This document shows positions 1 through 10,266 of a DNA stretch of 64,000 bases, piece after piece (position 1 is the first letter of the stretch; each line of letters opens with the position of its first letter). The DNA is from Oryza sativa Japonica Group (Eukaryota; Streptophyta; Magnoliopsida; Poales; Poaceae): NCBI RefSeq assembly GCF_034140825.1, contig NC_089038.1:25883501-25947500 (forward strand), in the 5' to 3' direction. The translations under genes were made by a program, and so were the position numbers. The notes beneath the pieces were generated by a model. It saw only the letters and a list, made by a program, of their open reading frames with translations, had not been told where the DNA came from and did no database searches.

Positions 1-89
1 TGATCAATGGTTTGGCAGGAGAGGGTGAAATGACAGATTTTGTGTAAAGTTTCATGTGGAAGTTCAGTTTGGAGAACGGTGTGATATAC

Positions 90-2060
90 CCTCTTGATGT
101 TTTCCAGTGCGTCCACCAGTGGCCGGTGTTGAAGACGACGATGTCGGCAGTCCGGTACGCCGGAGTCGTTTCATCGAGTTCATCCAATCTCAACTTAGCG
201 TCCACCACGGCGCCGCCTTTGGTCTCGTTGATCATCTCCTTGACTAGAAATATTGATCTTATGAAATCCACGGAGCAATTGTAATCCTACAAGTGCAGTG
301 AAATTAGCCATGAGATACAAATGTTGACAAAATTCAGAGCTAGTGTTGTTCAGTGAGCCAGCCTAGCTGTGTACCCTGAATCTGAAGGAGTAGTATCCCC
401 TGGTCTTGAACTGGTTCCTCCCTGACGCTTCATACATCCTCCTCTTGTCCCTGACACCATGCCGCAGAATGCACACCAGAGACTCCCACATGTTGCGGTT
501 CAGTGAGTCGCCGACGAATATGATCCTCTGCCCTCTCAGCCTCTCCAGAAAATCAATCGGGTTCAGCCTGATGAAGCAGAAGAGAATTAAGCTTCGATCA
601 CAAATGCACTCGAAATGATCTTGAAATTTTTATAATTCCGAAGCGAATTCAGAAAGGTGTCGCGTGCATATTACAGTGTACGTGACGGAACAAGATCCTC
701 TAACGTTACGCAACGTAACGTCAGAAAGACATGGTCGCTGACATGTGGGTCCCACTGACCTCCGGTTCTCTTGGAGTTACTGGGAAGTTCACAGGAGCTG
801 AGGTTGTTGGGCTCACCTGGGGATGTCGCAGCCGTGCGGCTGCCACCTCCACCTGAGGAAGCCGGTGTCGGCGCGGCCGTTCTTGTGGCAGTTGAAGTCG
901 TCGTCGATGTGGGGGCACGAGCCCGGCGGGTAGAACGGGTAGGCGCCGCCGCCCTCGTCGTCATCGCGCACCCAGCGGCCACTGAACACGTCGCACTTGG
1001 CGAAGGAGACCAGGCCACTCTGCACGCCGGACGTCCAGACGACGCGGTTGTCGCCGACGGTGCTGGTGTTGATGATCGTCGCGGCGGGCAATGGCATGGC
1101 GGCGCCGTCGTCGCGGCGATCGGGAGCTTCTTGGCGCGCCGCCGCCGCCGCGAGGAGGACGGTGTCCTTTCGCCGCCTCGGGTGCTGGTGATGCTGCTGC
1201 TGCTTGTGCCTGATGCCTCTCCGATGGCTGTGGTGGGTGTCAGCCTTCCTCTCCGGCGGCGTCGATGGCGTGGCTGCGGCTGCTGCTGCGGCTCGCGGCG
1301 TCGCCGTCGAGTTCAGTGGTGGGGCCGGGGCGTCGGTGGAGTTGCCGGGAGCGGCGACGATGGCGTGGTGGGTGGAGTTCTTCTCCTCGTCCCTTCTCTG
1401 CCATCGCGGCATTGGTGTTGCGGTTTCCTCTCGCTGCTGTCGTGATCGCGTGCCATTCCCGACGCGTTGATCCCCGTCGACGTCACCGACGGTGGCGTTC
1501 CCGGCGCCCGACCGGAGATCAGAAACCCGCGGTTTGGCCGTTTGCTCCGCCGCCGGCGCCGGCAACCCCGAGCCCTCGGCGCCGCTCTGCGTTCTACGCG
1601 CGGTGTTACGCAGATCAGCGCCGCCGCCGGCAGGAGGAATGGGCGGGTGAGGCGGGAGAGACCTCCTCGGCAGCGCCGCCGCCGACGTCGAGTTCGACGA
1701 CAGCCACGACAGGAGTGACGACGACGACGCCCCCGTCGGGGAAGGGAACGAGGCGGCGTCCGCGGTGGGGCCGCTGGCGACGGAGACGTAGAAGAAGGCC
1801 ACCACGAGCGCGACGGAGAAGCATGCCAGCACGGCCTTGCTACTCGTCATCACATGGCCGCCGCCGCAACCACCACCGCCGCCGTGCTTACCGCCGCCGC
1901 GCTTGTAACCGTTGAGCGACGACGACGACGAGGACGGGGAGAGGAGGCCGTGGAGGTGCACGTGCAGCGACCCGCTGCTCCCGCCGCCTCCGCCGCCCGC
2001 GCCTGATCCGCCGCCTCGGTCCAGCATCGACAGCCACGCCTTCCTCCACGCGCCGGCCAT
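90..2060 (-). CDS. Trichome birefringence-like (TBL, PMR5N/DUF231) protein, 5' part, continues beyond window start
   Basis: Three coding exons are visible on the minus strand: 2060-817, 567-375 and 286-90. All have GT-AG borders and consistent phase; the last exon ends at a donor at 89, so the rest of the gene lies left of the window. The N-terminus is cytosolic and glycine/serine rich. It is followed by one membrane anchor at about residues 72-92, then a roughly 250-residue low-complexity Ser/Pro/Ala/Thr stem. The PMR5N domain starts near residue 352 ([21 protein letters not shown]-x-P-x-GCDIPR). Exon 2 carries the GDSL motif ([14 protein letters not shown]) and exon 3 the conserved [12 protein letters not shown] segment. 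Family knowledge: TBL proteins are Golgi type II membrane enzymes that O-acetylate xylan, mannan or pectin. Which polymer this one uses cannot be told. The stem is unusually long. The C-terminal DxxH motif should lie outside the window. Confidence 0.93.
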
Positions 2061-2430
2061 TCAATAGCTACTAGTACTAGCTAGTCAGCGTGATCGGTGT
2101 GTCCGGCTAGCCGCGCGCCGCCGCCGCAACTTGCTGGGGAGTGAAGCGAGCGAGGAGTCGAGGTGTGTGCGCGACTCTTGCAGCAGTTGGTGATAACTGT
2201 AGTGGAGTGGAGTGGATCGGATCAGCCAGAGATCGAAGTGCAACCGCTTTTACTGGTTCTTGGCCAGTGCCCAGTGCAGTTAGGGTCGTCGAGCTCCCTC
2301 TCCCCGCGCTTCGCCTCCGGACTTTTTCCAAACACCTTGCATGCAACACGATCTCGTCGATCTCGTCCTCGACCCTTCAGAATAGACTAGGAGGCCCGTT
2401 TATAAATCTAACCCAGCCACCGAGCATCTC

Positions 2431-2515
2431 GGCCCAATCATCTATTGCTCCTACATGGAGGCCTAACACAGAACTGGGCCGAGTCATGGGCCGCACCCTC
2501 GTTATCTTAGGGTTA
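2431..2515. promoter_or_regulatory. Site II (TGGGCC/GGCCCA) cluster plus telo-box
   Basis: GGCCCA at 2431, TGGGCC at about 2475 and 2487, and TTAGGGTTA at 2507-2515 are packed into 85 bp, about 90 bp upstream of the TATA box. Site II plus telo-box is a known TCP-responsive pairing in promoters of proliferation-linked and housekeeping plant genes. Its function here is inference. Confidence 0.5.
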
Positions 2516-2604
2516 GTTACCCATGAAATCCTGACCGTTTAATCTCTCGTATCTGCATCCTGACCGTCAAACAAGATTACACGGAGTACTAATTAACCCA
2601 CCTT

Positions 2605-2613
2605 CTATAAAAG
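2605..2613 (+). promoter_or_regulatory. TATA box of the small conserved gene
   Basis: CTATAAAAG lies 107-115 bp upstream of the ATG at 2720, which predicts transcription starting near 2635-2645 and a 5' leader of about 80 nt that is rich in C and T. Confidence 0.6.
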
Positions 2614-2719
2614 CTCGCCCCCATCTCCCTCCGCCTCAGCAAGCGCCGCTCCGGTTAATAATAGCAAAATCCCCTCCCACCCCCGCCTTCTCTCTGGAAG
2701 CTTCCTCCTGCTCTTCGCC

Positions 2720-5680
2720 ATGGCCGGCGGCGGGAACCTGTTCGGGAGGGTGCTCAGCTACGTCGTCAACGAGTTCATCGTCGAGGGGCTCGCCAACAAG
2801 TATGATCCCCCAATCTCATCCCTCTCCTCCCCCCTCCCCCTATCTTCAGATCCGTCTGTACATGTATGCGAATTCGTTTTTGATTCGATTGATGTGCTGC
2901 GATCGGTAGGCTTTCGAGAGAATCAAGTTCCCGACGGAGTCGTCATCTCGTTATCGTGAAGTGATATATGTTCTTAAATTATTTTTTCTCACAACTTTTC
3001 GAATGGATGTCATGGAACAAACGAGATTATGCGTTCTTGGAATCTGTAGGAGACGGACTAGGATTTGGAGTCCCAAAACCAGCACTTGACCGAGTCTTTT
3101 GTTGATTTGTGTCCAATCCTCGGTACTCTAGTGTTGATTTGTGTCCAATCCTCGTACTCGGGTTCATGTCGTGTCCGATCCTCGTACTCTAGGTCAACCA
3201 ACTTTTATCTCCGCCGCCTCCACCTCCCCCGGTGTAGCAGAATTCTCTTCCCTGTGCCATGGCCTGTGGTCCTGGTGGCAACCTGTTCGGAAGGGTGCTC
3301 GGCTACGTCCTCAACGAGATCCTCGTCCAGGTGCTCGCCAACAAGTAATAATCCCCCATCCCATCCTTTATCCCCCCAACTCCTTATCTTTAGATCTGTT
3401 TGTCACATGCGAATTCGTTATTTGTTTCATGACATGTGATTGCTACGCTTCGTCATCTGGTCTGTGGGAGAATCAAGTTCCCGATGGACTCGTTCCCTTG
3501 AAGCCACATTGTCTCGTTGTATCAGCCCTTATCTTGCGCCCTTGTAGGGTTTCCCGTGAAGTTGGGCGCAGTATGGCTCTTACATACATGTTACTGTCAC
3601 CATGTTTTCCAGTAATATGCGTAATGTCTGATTAGTGTATGGAATTTTTGTTAGTTGTGCCTGTGGCAGTGATGAGCCCTAACAGACCTGTAATGATTCT
3701 TGTGTATATGATCGCTTGATTCAAAGAACATCTAAGGGACTGAGTTGTCATATATGCACAAGACTGGTGTTGTCTAGTCTAGTAAATTGCTACTGTATAG
3801 TACATTGTTATTCTGTCTAGTACATTGTTACTCTTTCTAGGGATGAGATGTGATCGTTACGCTTCGTCATCTGGTCTGTGGGGAATCATGTTCCCGACGG
3901 ACTCGTTCCCTTGAAGCTATATTGTCTCGTTGTATCATGGGCCTGTCCCTTATCTTGCTCCCTCGGAGGATTTCCTGTTAAGTAGGGCGCAGCATGGCTC
4001 TTACATACATGTTACTGTCACCATGTTTTGCCATGCGTATTATGCATAATGTTTGGTAACTAGTATGGAATTTTTGTTGGTTGTTCCCATGGCGGTCTTG
4101 AGCCCTAACAGACCTGAAATAATTATTGCGGATATGATTGCTTAATTCAGAGCACATCTAAGGGACTGAGTTGCCATAGGCATATGGACAAAACTGGTGT
4201 TGTCTAGTACGTTGTCATTCTGTCTAGCAGAGTAGTTGTTTGTGTTAGTGATCGTTACCGCTTCTCGAGGTTCATGCTTAAGAGCTGGTTGTGGTTCTTG
4301 AGCTTTGGAAAGTGAAGCAAAATACTTTGTGGTTCCTCTCGCTATCCGGGGCAGAATTCTCTTTGATGTTACTGGACGTCGAGGAACTACATTAGTTTGC
4401 TTGAAACATGTAGTCATCTCGGTGTTGATTTGTTAATTGTGTCATGCAATGTTTTAATGTAGTTTTTGTGTTATCATCTGGTCTTTGGGAAAGATTAATG
4501 TCCTGATATTCCCAGTAGACTTGTTCCTTGGAAGCTACTTCCTCTGTTTCACAATGTAAGACTTTCTAGCATTGCCCACATTCATTTAGATGTTAATGAA
4601 TCTAGACATATGTATGTGTTTAGATTCATTAACATCTAAATGTATATGGATAATGCTAGAAAGTCTTACATTGTGAAACGGAGGGAGTACTATCATGTTG
4701 TATTATCATACATAGGCTTCCCTTTTCTTGCGCCCCTGGAAATATTATCATACATAGGCTTCCCTTTTCTTGCGCCCCTGGAGATTTCCCATGGGACATG
4801 GTACTTCATGGCTTTTTTACTTTCATGCCATCTTACCATGTTCATTTGACGGTGATTAGCCCTAACAGACCTGTAATGATTCTTGCGGATACGATCGCTT
4901 GATCAAAGAACATCTAAGGGACTGAGTAATAGTATGCTTTGTATTTCCATCTTTGGTCATTGGTTTTAATGGATGATCTTTATTTATTCGAAGCTTGTGA
5001 ATTACTGCATGGCAACAGTGATGAGTCCTTACAGACCTGTAATGATTCTTGCGGGAATGATCGCTTGATTCAAAGAACATCTAAGGGACTGAGTTATCAT
5101 GAAGCTTGTCAAACACATTTTGTATTATGTGCTTGTCCATTAGATAATCTTTGCTCCCATCTCTTCTCTTGATTTGTCTTTCATCCTTTGCTTGTTAATG
5201 CTGAAGTAAAAAGGCTTAATTTAACACTTCTTATTTCAATCCTGCTGAGCATTTCTGTGTACTTTCAATTGTTTCCTATTGTACTTGTCTTGTTTCTGTT
5301 GGTTCTTACAGTGGGACATCTCAATTTTTGCAGCCGTACCTTCCAGAGATTTGCTGTGAGGACCAACAAGTCTCTTGAGAATCTATCGTCCAAAGGTAGT
5401 TTGCTTAGCCTCTGCAGTGATTATAGTATATACTGGTCATGATAGGGTTAATCTATGTGTTATGACCTCGTGATATTCTGGTGAATTGTTGCGGAACATT
5501 ACAATAATGTTACCGATTTGTGCTTTTCAGCTAAAGAAGTGAGGGAGGAGCTATCGGAGCAATGGAGGAATTCTCGTGGCAATGATGATGTAAGTGGTTC
5601 GCATAGAGCTTTATACTGTTTCATATTCCATCAAGTGCTGTATCTGATCAAATTCTGTTTTGCAGCATTTCAGGCAGTGA
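2720..5680 (+). CDS. Small conserved plant protein (71 aa), four exons, with a duplicated first exon
   Basis: Exons: 2720-2799, 5334-5395, 5531-5589 and 5666-5680 (stop TGA 5678-5680). They join in frame to a 71-residue basic/acidic protein: N-terminus MAGGGNLFGRVLSYVVNEFI, then LANNRTFQRFAVRTNKSLE, then a charged helix ending DDHFRQ. I recognise this layout (MAGGGNLxGRVLSYVVNE, NRTFQRFAVRT) as a small plant protein of unknown function conserved in angiosperms. It has no signal peptide or catalytic motif; the N-terminal segment could form an amphipathic helix. The exon 2 acceptor was placed at 5333/5334, because the nearer AG at 5310-5311 shifts the frame into a stop. Intron 1 is 2.5 kb and holds a second, related first exon at 3259-3344 in the same phase. 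Confidence 0.8.
3108..3200 (+). repeat. Short imperfect tandem repeat upstream of the second first exon
   Basis: About three units of 28-33 bp share the core TGTCCAATCCTCGTACTC (one copy has CGATCC). The array sits directly before the duplicated exon at 3259. Confidence 0.55.
3259..3344 (+). CDS. Alternative (duplicated) first exon of the 71-aa protein gene
   Basis: An ATG in good context opens 28 codons plus two bases (MACGPGGNLFGRVLGYVLNE, then ILVQVLAN) and ends at a GTAATA donor. It is clearly homologous to exon 1 at 2720-2799 and ends in the same phase (two bases, AA). Splicing to exon 2 at 5334 would therefore give a 73-residue isoform differing only in its first third. No TATA box is obvious upstream, so it could be an alternative first exon, a mutually exclusive exon after upstream initiation, or a relic. 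The reading frame is open across the whole exon, which argues against long decay. Confidence 0.6.
3437..5100 (+). repeat. Degenerate tandem repeats filling intron 1 (unit about 410 bp)
   Basis: The block CTTCGTCATCTGGTCTGTGG recurs at about 3447 and 3862 and, more diverged, at 4470. The block around CCTAACAGACCTG plus CATCTAAGGGACTGAG recurs at about 3672-3755, 4099-4177, 4855-4930 and 5020-5100. The spacing of the first two units is about 413 bp. A 42-bp unit is also repeated directly at 4701-4742 and 4743-4784. Together with the doubled first exon this shows repeated segmental duplication inside one intron. Confidence 0.8.
4538..4687. mobile_element. Stowaway-type MITE in intron 1
   Basis: A 150-bp near-perfect foldback begins CTTCCTCTGTTTCACAATG and ends with its complement, CATTGTGAAACGGAGGGAG. 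It is flanked by TA on both sides (4536-4537, 4688-4689), the target duplication expected of Tc1/mariner MITEs. It is a relative of the element at 43639-43776. Confidence 0.85.
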
Positions 5681-6923
5681 AGCTGGTCATTTTATGAGGA
5701 CTATGAAGTCGTTGCTAACTGTACAATCTTGCTATCGGCTTTCCTAGTGCTATGATTGCTATTTTTCTATATTGTCGCATGGAAGAAACCATTGTATAGA
5801 AACCATGTGATCTCAATTTTTGTGAACTTGATAAGTAGAAATCAGACCACTTTCATGTCGTACTTCCCTATTATCTTCCGAGTATACTTTGTAATGGAGA
5901 AATCCTGCATAAGTTAACTCTTGATGATGACGGAATGATAGACCCGCATTTAAACGTTCGTTGGTGTCCTATGTTGGTCTATGAATGTTGACAGTATTAT
6001 AAGCTCGCTTGCTAACCCTTCCCTTCCCCAAGGGGATCTAAGGTTGTTTGGTTCATTGTCAAAACTAACCCTATCAAAGAATATTTGGCAATTGTAATTG
6101 AGCGTCATGGCTGACGAATTTCTTAATCAAATGGGATTATAGCTTCTTTTTCAAGTGGTTAACCTATCAAAGAATGATTGGCAATGGCAATTGATTGTCG
6201 TGGTTGCTTCTTTTTCCAACGGTTACCTATCAAATAATGGCAATGCAAATTGATCGTCATGCCTGACAAATTTCTTTTTCCGATGGGATTTTAGTTTTTT
6301 GTTTTCAGTGGGATCTGGTTCATTGCCAGTTTTGAGAAAAATATAAAAAAACATAAGTCACTCAAACTATTATTCATATTTTATCATTTAATAACAATAA
6401 AAATAATAACCATAATCCTTTTAAATAAAACGGACTATTAAAGTGGTATGGAAATTTAAAATGTGACGGATGGAGTTACAGGCATCCAAATAACCTTGGA
6501 TGGAGTAACAGGCATCCAATTAACCTTTAAAATGTGACGGATGGAGTAACAAACCCTATTAACCCTTAAAAGAGAGGGTACAAATTACAATAGGCGAAAC
6601 CAACGATGCTGATCACATGTTGCCAAACCCTTTTGCCGGACTGCTTGATCCTTTCGCGGAGACGACGCCTTTGTTTGCACCAAGGCCGCCCGTCCCCACT
6701 CGCCAGTCGCTACGCTCCCTTCCTCTCGGTCCCGGACTTCCCCTACCGCGGCGCCGCCGCTTCGTCCCTCTTCCCTCCACCCTCCCTGCCGCGCGCCCCC
6801 ACCCCACCACCACCACCCTTGTCGTGCGTGGTGCGCGTGCCCCACACGCGACACGGGAGGACCTCCTCGGCTCCGCGCCTCTTCGACCTCGTGGGTGGGT
6901 GTGCGGGTGCGGGACTCGGTGGG
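5681..6923. other. Intergenic region: 3' UTR of the small gene, short repeats, ICDH upstream region
   Basis: The 3' UTR runs from 5681. At about 6050-6300 a diverged block around CTATCAAAGAATGATTGGCAA recurs two or three times. At 6460-6555 the phrase GTGACGGATGGAGTAACAGG recurs three times. From 6600 the sequence turns GC-rich, as expected for the leader of the next gene. I see no coding gene. Confidence 0.5.
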
Positions 6924-9900
6924 ATGCGCCACCTGCTGCTCCTGCGCTGCGGCATGGCTCCTCTCTACGGCTCCTCCTCCTCCGCCGCCGCGACCAAAGC
7001 CCTCCTCTTAAACCCCGCCGCCGCGCACGCCTTCGTCCCTTCTTCCCCCGGACCCCGCGCGCTCCGCCGCGGCGGCGCCTCCCTCCGCTGCTATGCCGCC
7101 GCCGCCGCGGCGGTGGCCGAGCAGCACCGCATCAAGGTCCACAACCCCATCGTCGAGATGGACGGTGCGTTGTTCCACCCCCGATCCCACCGGCGGCTCG
7201 CCCCGCTTCCTCGCTCCTTGTTGTACAGGGCTCTGTTGTAAACCTCGCTCGGATGACGACTCTCGTGTGTGCCCTTTTCAGGTGACGAGATGACGCGGGT
7301 CATTTGGAAGATGATAAAGGATAAGGTGCGGGATTCCGCGATTGCCTCCTCGTTTTTGATTCTATTGGACTTTTCTACCTTGTTTGATGCTCTGATGACG
7401 CGACCTGCTTCGTGTTAGCTCATCTTCCCTTACCTGGAGCTGGATGTCAAGTATTTCGACCTTGGGCTGCTCAACCGGGATGCCACCGATGATAAGGTCA
7501 CTGTTGAGAGTGCCGAGGCTACGTTGGAGTGAGTGGATCCATTCCTTGCTCTCTGTTCACATCTCACGATCTCAGTTGCAACCAATTCGATGCAAACCCT
7601 TCATGCCAGCATCATAGTAATTAGCATAAATTGAAGATGAAGTACACGCGTAATTCATTCGGAATTCGTATGCCAGCTTTTGGAGATGTCATTTGGTTGT
7701 CATGTAAGTTAAGCTGTCGAGTTCGTAAATGTGAGGTTCAACTAGTATAGAGATGAAATTATCACTTACGTAGCTGAATGCAAGTTTGCCATGGCATTTT
7801 AGCTTCCTGCAGGCATGGAGGTCTAGCACCTTTTCCTTAGAAATGGTTCGGTCAATTTCAAACCAAGTGCTTTATTAGATCCAATTATTATTGGACCTAC
7901 CTTTGATTTAAACTAGATGACCTTAAAACAGGCTTACATGCCCCGGTTTTTGGGAGGAAGGCTTAAAGTGAAATGGCCTGATGGGCTGGTATTCAGGACA
8001 ACGAGGGGCATGCCTTTTAATAGGGTCGTCTTAATTAGACTGAAAGCAGTTAGATCATGTGGAGTAAGTTCCCACAGAGGAATTGTGCATGTAGTGAAGT
8101 ACTCTCACTTCAGACTTTGGAGAAGTTTGCCCTGCAGAAGCTAGATTTTGGCTTTACTGTTCCTTTCTTCTCTGCTATTCAGTGTATTTCAGGGATGTTC
8201 TATTCTATATCCAGCGGTAGGTTTCTTCTCTCCAATTCAATATCTAGCAATAGGTTTTCAATGACATGTCTATATCTTTTGTACTCTGCTCCTTAATGGT
8301 GGTTCTCTTTTTTTCTACACATATCTCATTGTGTGACTAACTAATTGAAACGAGTGCTCTGTTGCACTGTTGTTATTAAGTAGGACTACTGCAGCTATCT
8401 CCTGTCTGTAGACCTTATGGTGTAAGTAGTGTCATCCTTCACCAAATGCAACTTCTTACGGAAACTGTTATTCTAGGTAGATAGTCCTGTGTAAGAGTGT
8501 CAATGCTTTGAAAGAGATGATCGTAAGTTGGTCGCAAAAGTTACATTGAACCTTTTTGAAGTAAATCTCTCTTTGGATTTTCTTGTTGCTTCAGTTTGTA
8601 TTCAAATTCCTTCTTTATGACTTTAACAGGTATAATGTTGCTGTTAAGTGTGCTACCATTACACCTGGTAGAGTCCCTTAAACTTTTGTTCCCATATTTG
8701 ATTATATTTCCTTTTGCATTAAGGTGCACATATTTCACTAGTATTTATGTTTTATTTTTCCAGTGTCCCTTTTGAATTTTTTTTTATATATATGTGCTTC
8801 TGTCATAAGCATATGATTTAATTTCTGTACCTATTTCTGGGACATTATTTGTTCTCTGAATATTTTCCCTTGTCAGCTTGGTTTTGATGAGTTCAAAAGT
8901 TACATTTTAATTTTCTTATGATCCCCACTATTTTCATGATGCAGTACTAGCATTATTTTGCTAGAGCCATAGTAAAAAATGTTATATATGTGACAATCTT
9001 TGAGAAAAACTATTCCGCATACTTCAAAAGAAACAAATTAAAGGTTCTATACTTTGTAATACTTATTTGAGTTATTTGAGCTGTCAGCAAAGCCAACTAT
9101 GATTAGCCACCTTTTCCTGGGCTACGCAATTCTACCTTAAATGAAGTTGATAGTACCTATAGATATACTATTTCTGAACTTCTTTTGGTTGAGTGTATGT
9201 AGATTGTATTTTTAATCTTGGGTACTTTGTTTGTCTTATTTTCCTCTTCTCTTTATGCCTATATGCAGATGAAACAAGAGTTAAAGAGTTCAAACTCAAG
9301 TCAATGTGGAGGAGCCCAAATGGCACCATCAGGAATATTCTAAATGGTTAATTTTTCAACTCTTGAGATGTCTTTGATCTTTTATTTACTTGGTGAAATG
9401 ATTCTCGAACTGAATTGACATGCACTCTGTGAATTTTGTTAGTGGGATAAATTTAAATTTCTAGTTAATGCTTATAATAAAATTTTATGGGGTCAAAATT
9501 GAGAATTCTGGTTGCCTTAATGTTGGAAATTTTACACACACATATTTTCATATGTACTATACTTCATCCTAATGTGGAGTGTTTAAATATACCTGTAGAT
9601 TCTGACAAGTAGCAATAACATGAAATTTACTTGAAATATACTTATTTTAGCACAGATACTGATAATCCTGAGTAGCAATAATATGTCAGGAACTGCAACA
9701 ATATAAAAAATATTCTGTACCATGATCACTAATGTTCACCATGACATACAGGAACTGTTTTCCGGGAGCCCATCTTGTGTAAAAATGTACCACGGATACT
9801 TTCTGGTAAGGAATTATTGAAATATTGTCATGGGAACAAGTGACTAAGTGACTGTTTTCCAGACTAAAGGTAATTTTCTTCTATAGGCTGGAAGAAGCCC

Positions 9901-10224
9901 ATTTGCATTGGAAGGCATGCATTTGGAGACCAGTATCGAGCTACTGATACAATAATTAATGGTCCAGGAAAGCTTAAAATGGTTTTTGGTGAGCTTCAGT
10001 TGACAGCTACTTATTTGTATACCATCTAAAGCTGTTTTGTTGCTCATCAGTTTGTTCTTTTGGTACTGAAAATCAGTCCCAGATGGTGCTGAACCTGTGG
10101 AGTTAAATGTTTATAATTTTAAAGGGCCTGGTGTGGCTTTATCAATGTATAATGTGGATGAGGTATGATAGAAAATCAATGCAGTTCACTGCCTTATTAT
10201 TCTCTTGAAAGCTATGCTAACTTT

Positions 10225-10266
<42 letters not shown>

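Larger units (their letters stand above)
2061..2719. promoter_or_regulatory. Divergent (bidirectional) promoter region between the TBL gene and the small conserved gene
   Basis: 659 bp separate the ATG of the minus-strand TBL gene (2060) from the ATG of the plus-strand small-protein gene (2720). The region holds three GGCCCA/TGGGCC cores, a telo-box-like TTAGGGTTA and a plus-strand TATA box. No credible coding sequence lies inside. The sharing of elements between the two genes is inferred from the arrangement. Confidence 0.6.

Noticed and set aside
771-1915. Plus-strand frames of 83-224 codons opposite TBL exon 1
   Set aside because: Low-complexity complements of a Ser/Ala/Arg-rich coding exon without any domain.
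5311-5333. Nearer AG acceptor for exon 2 of the small conserved gene
   Set aside because: Its use leads to a stop after 19 codons, whereas the acceptor at 5333 restores the conserved RTFQRFAVRTNKSLE sequence.
6606-7285. Alternative frames over ICDH exon 1
   Set aside because: They read Pro/Arg-rich translations of the GC-rich first exon and do not continue into later exons.
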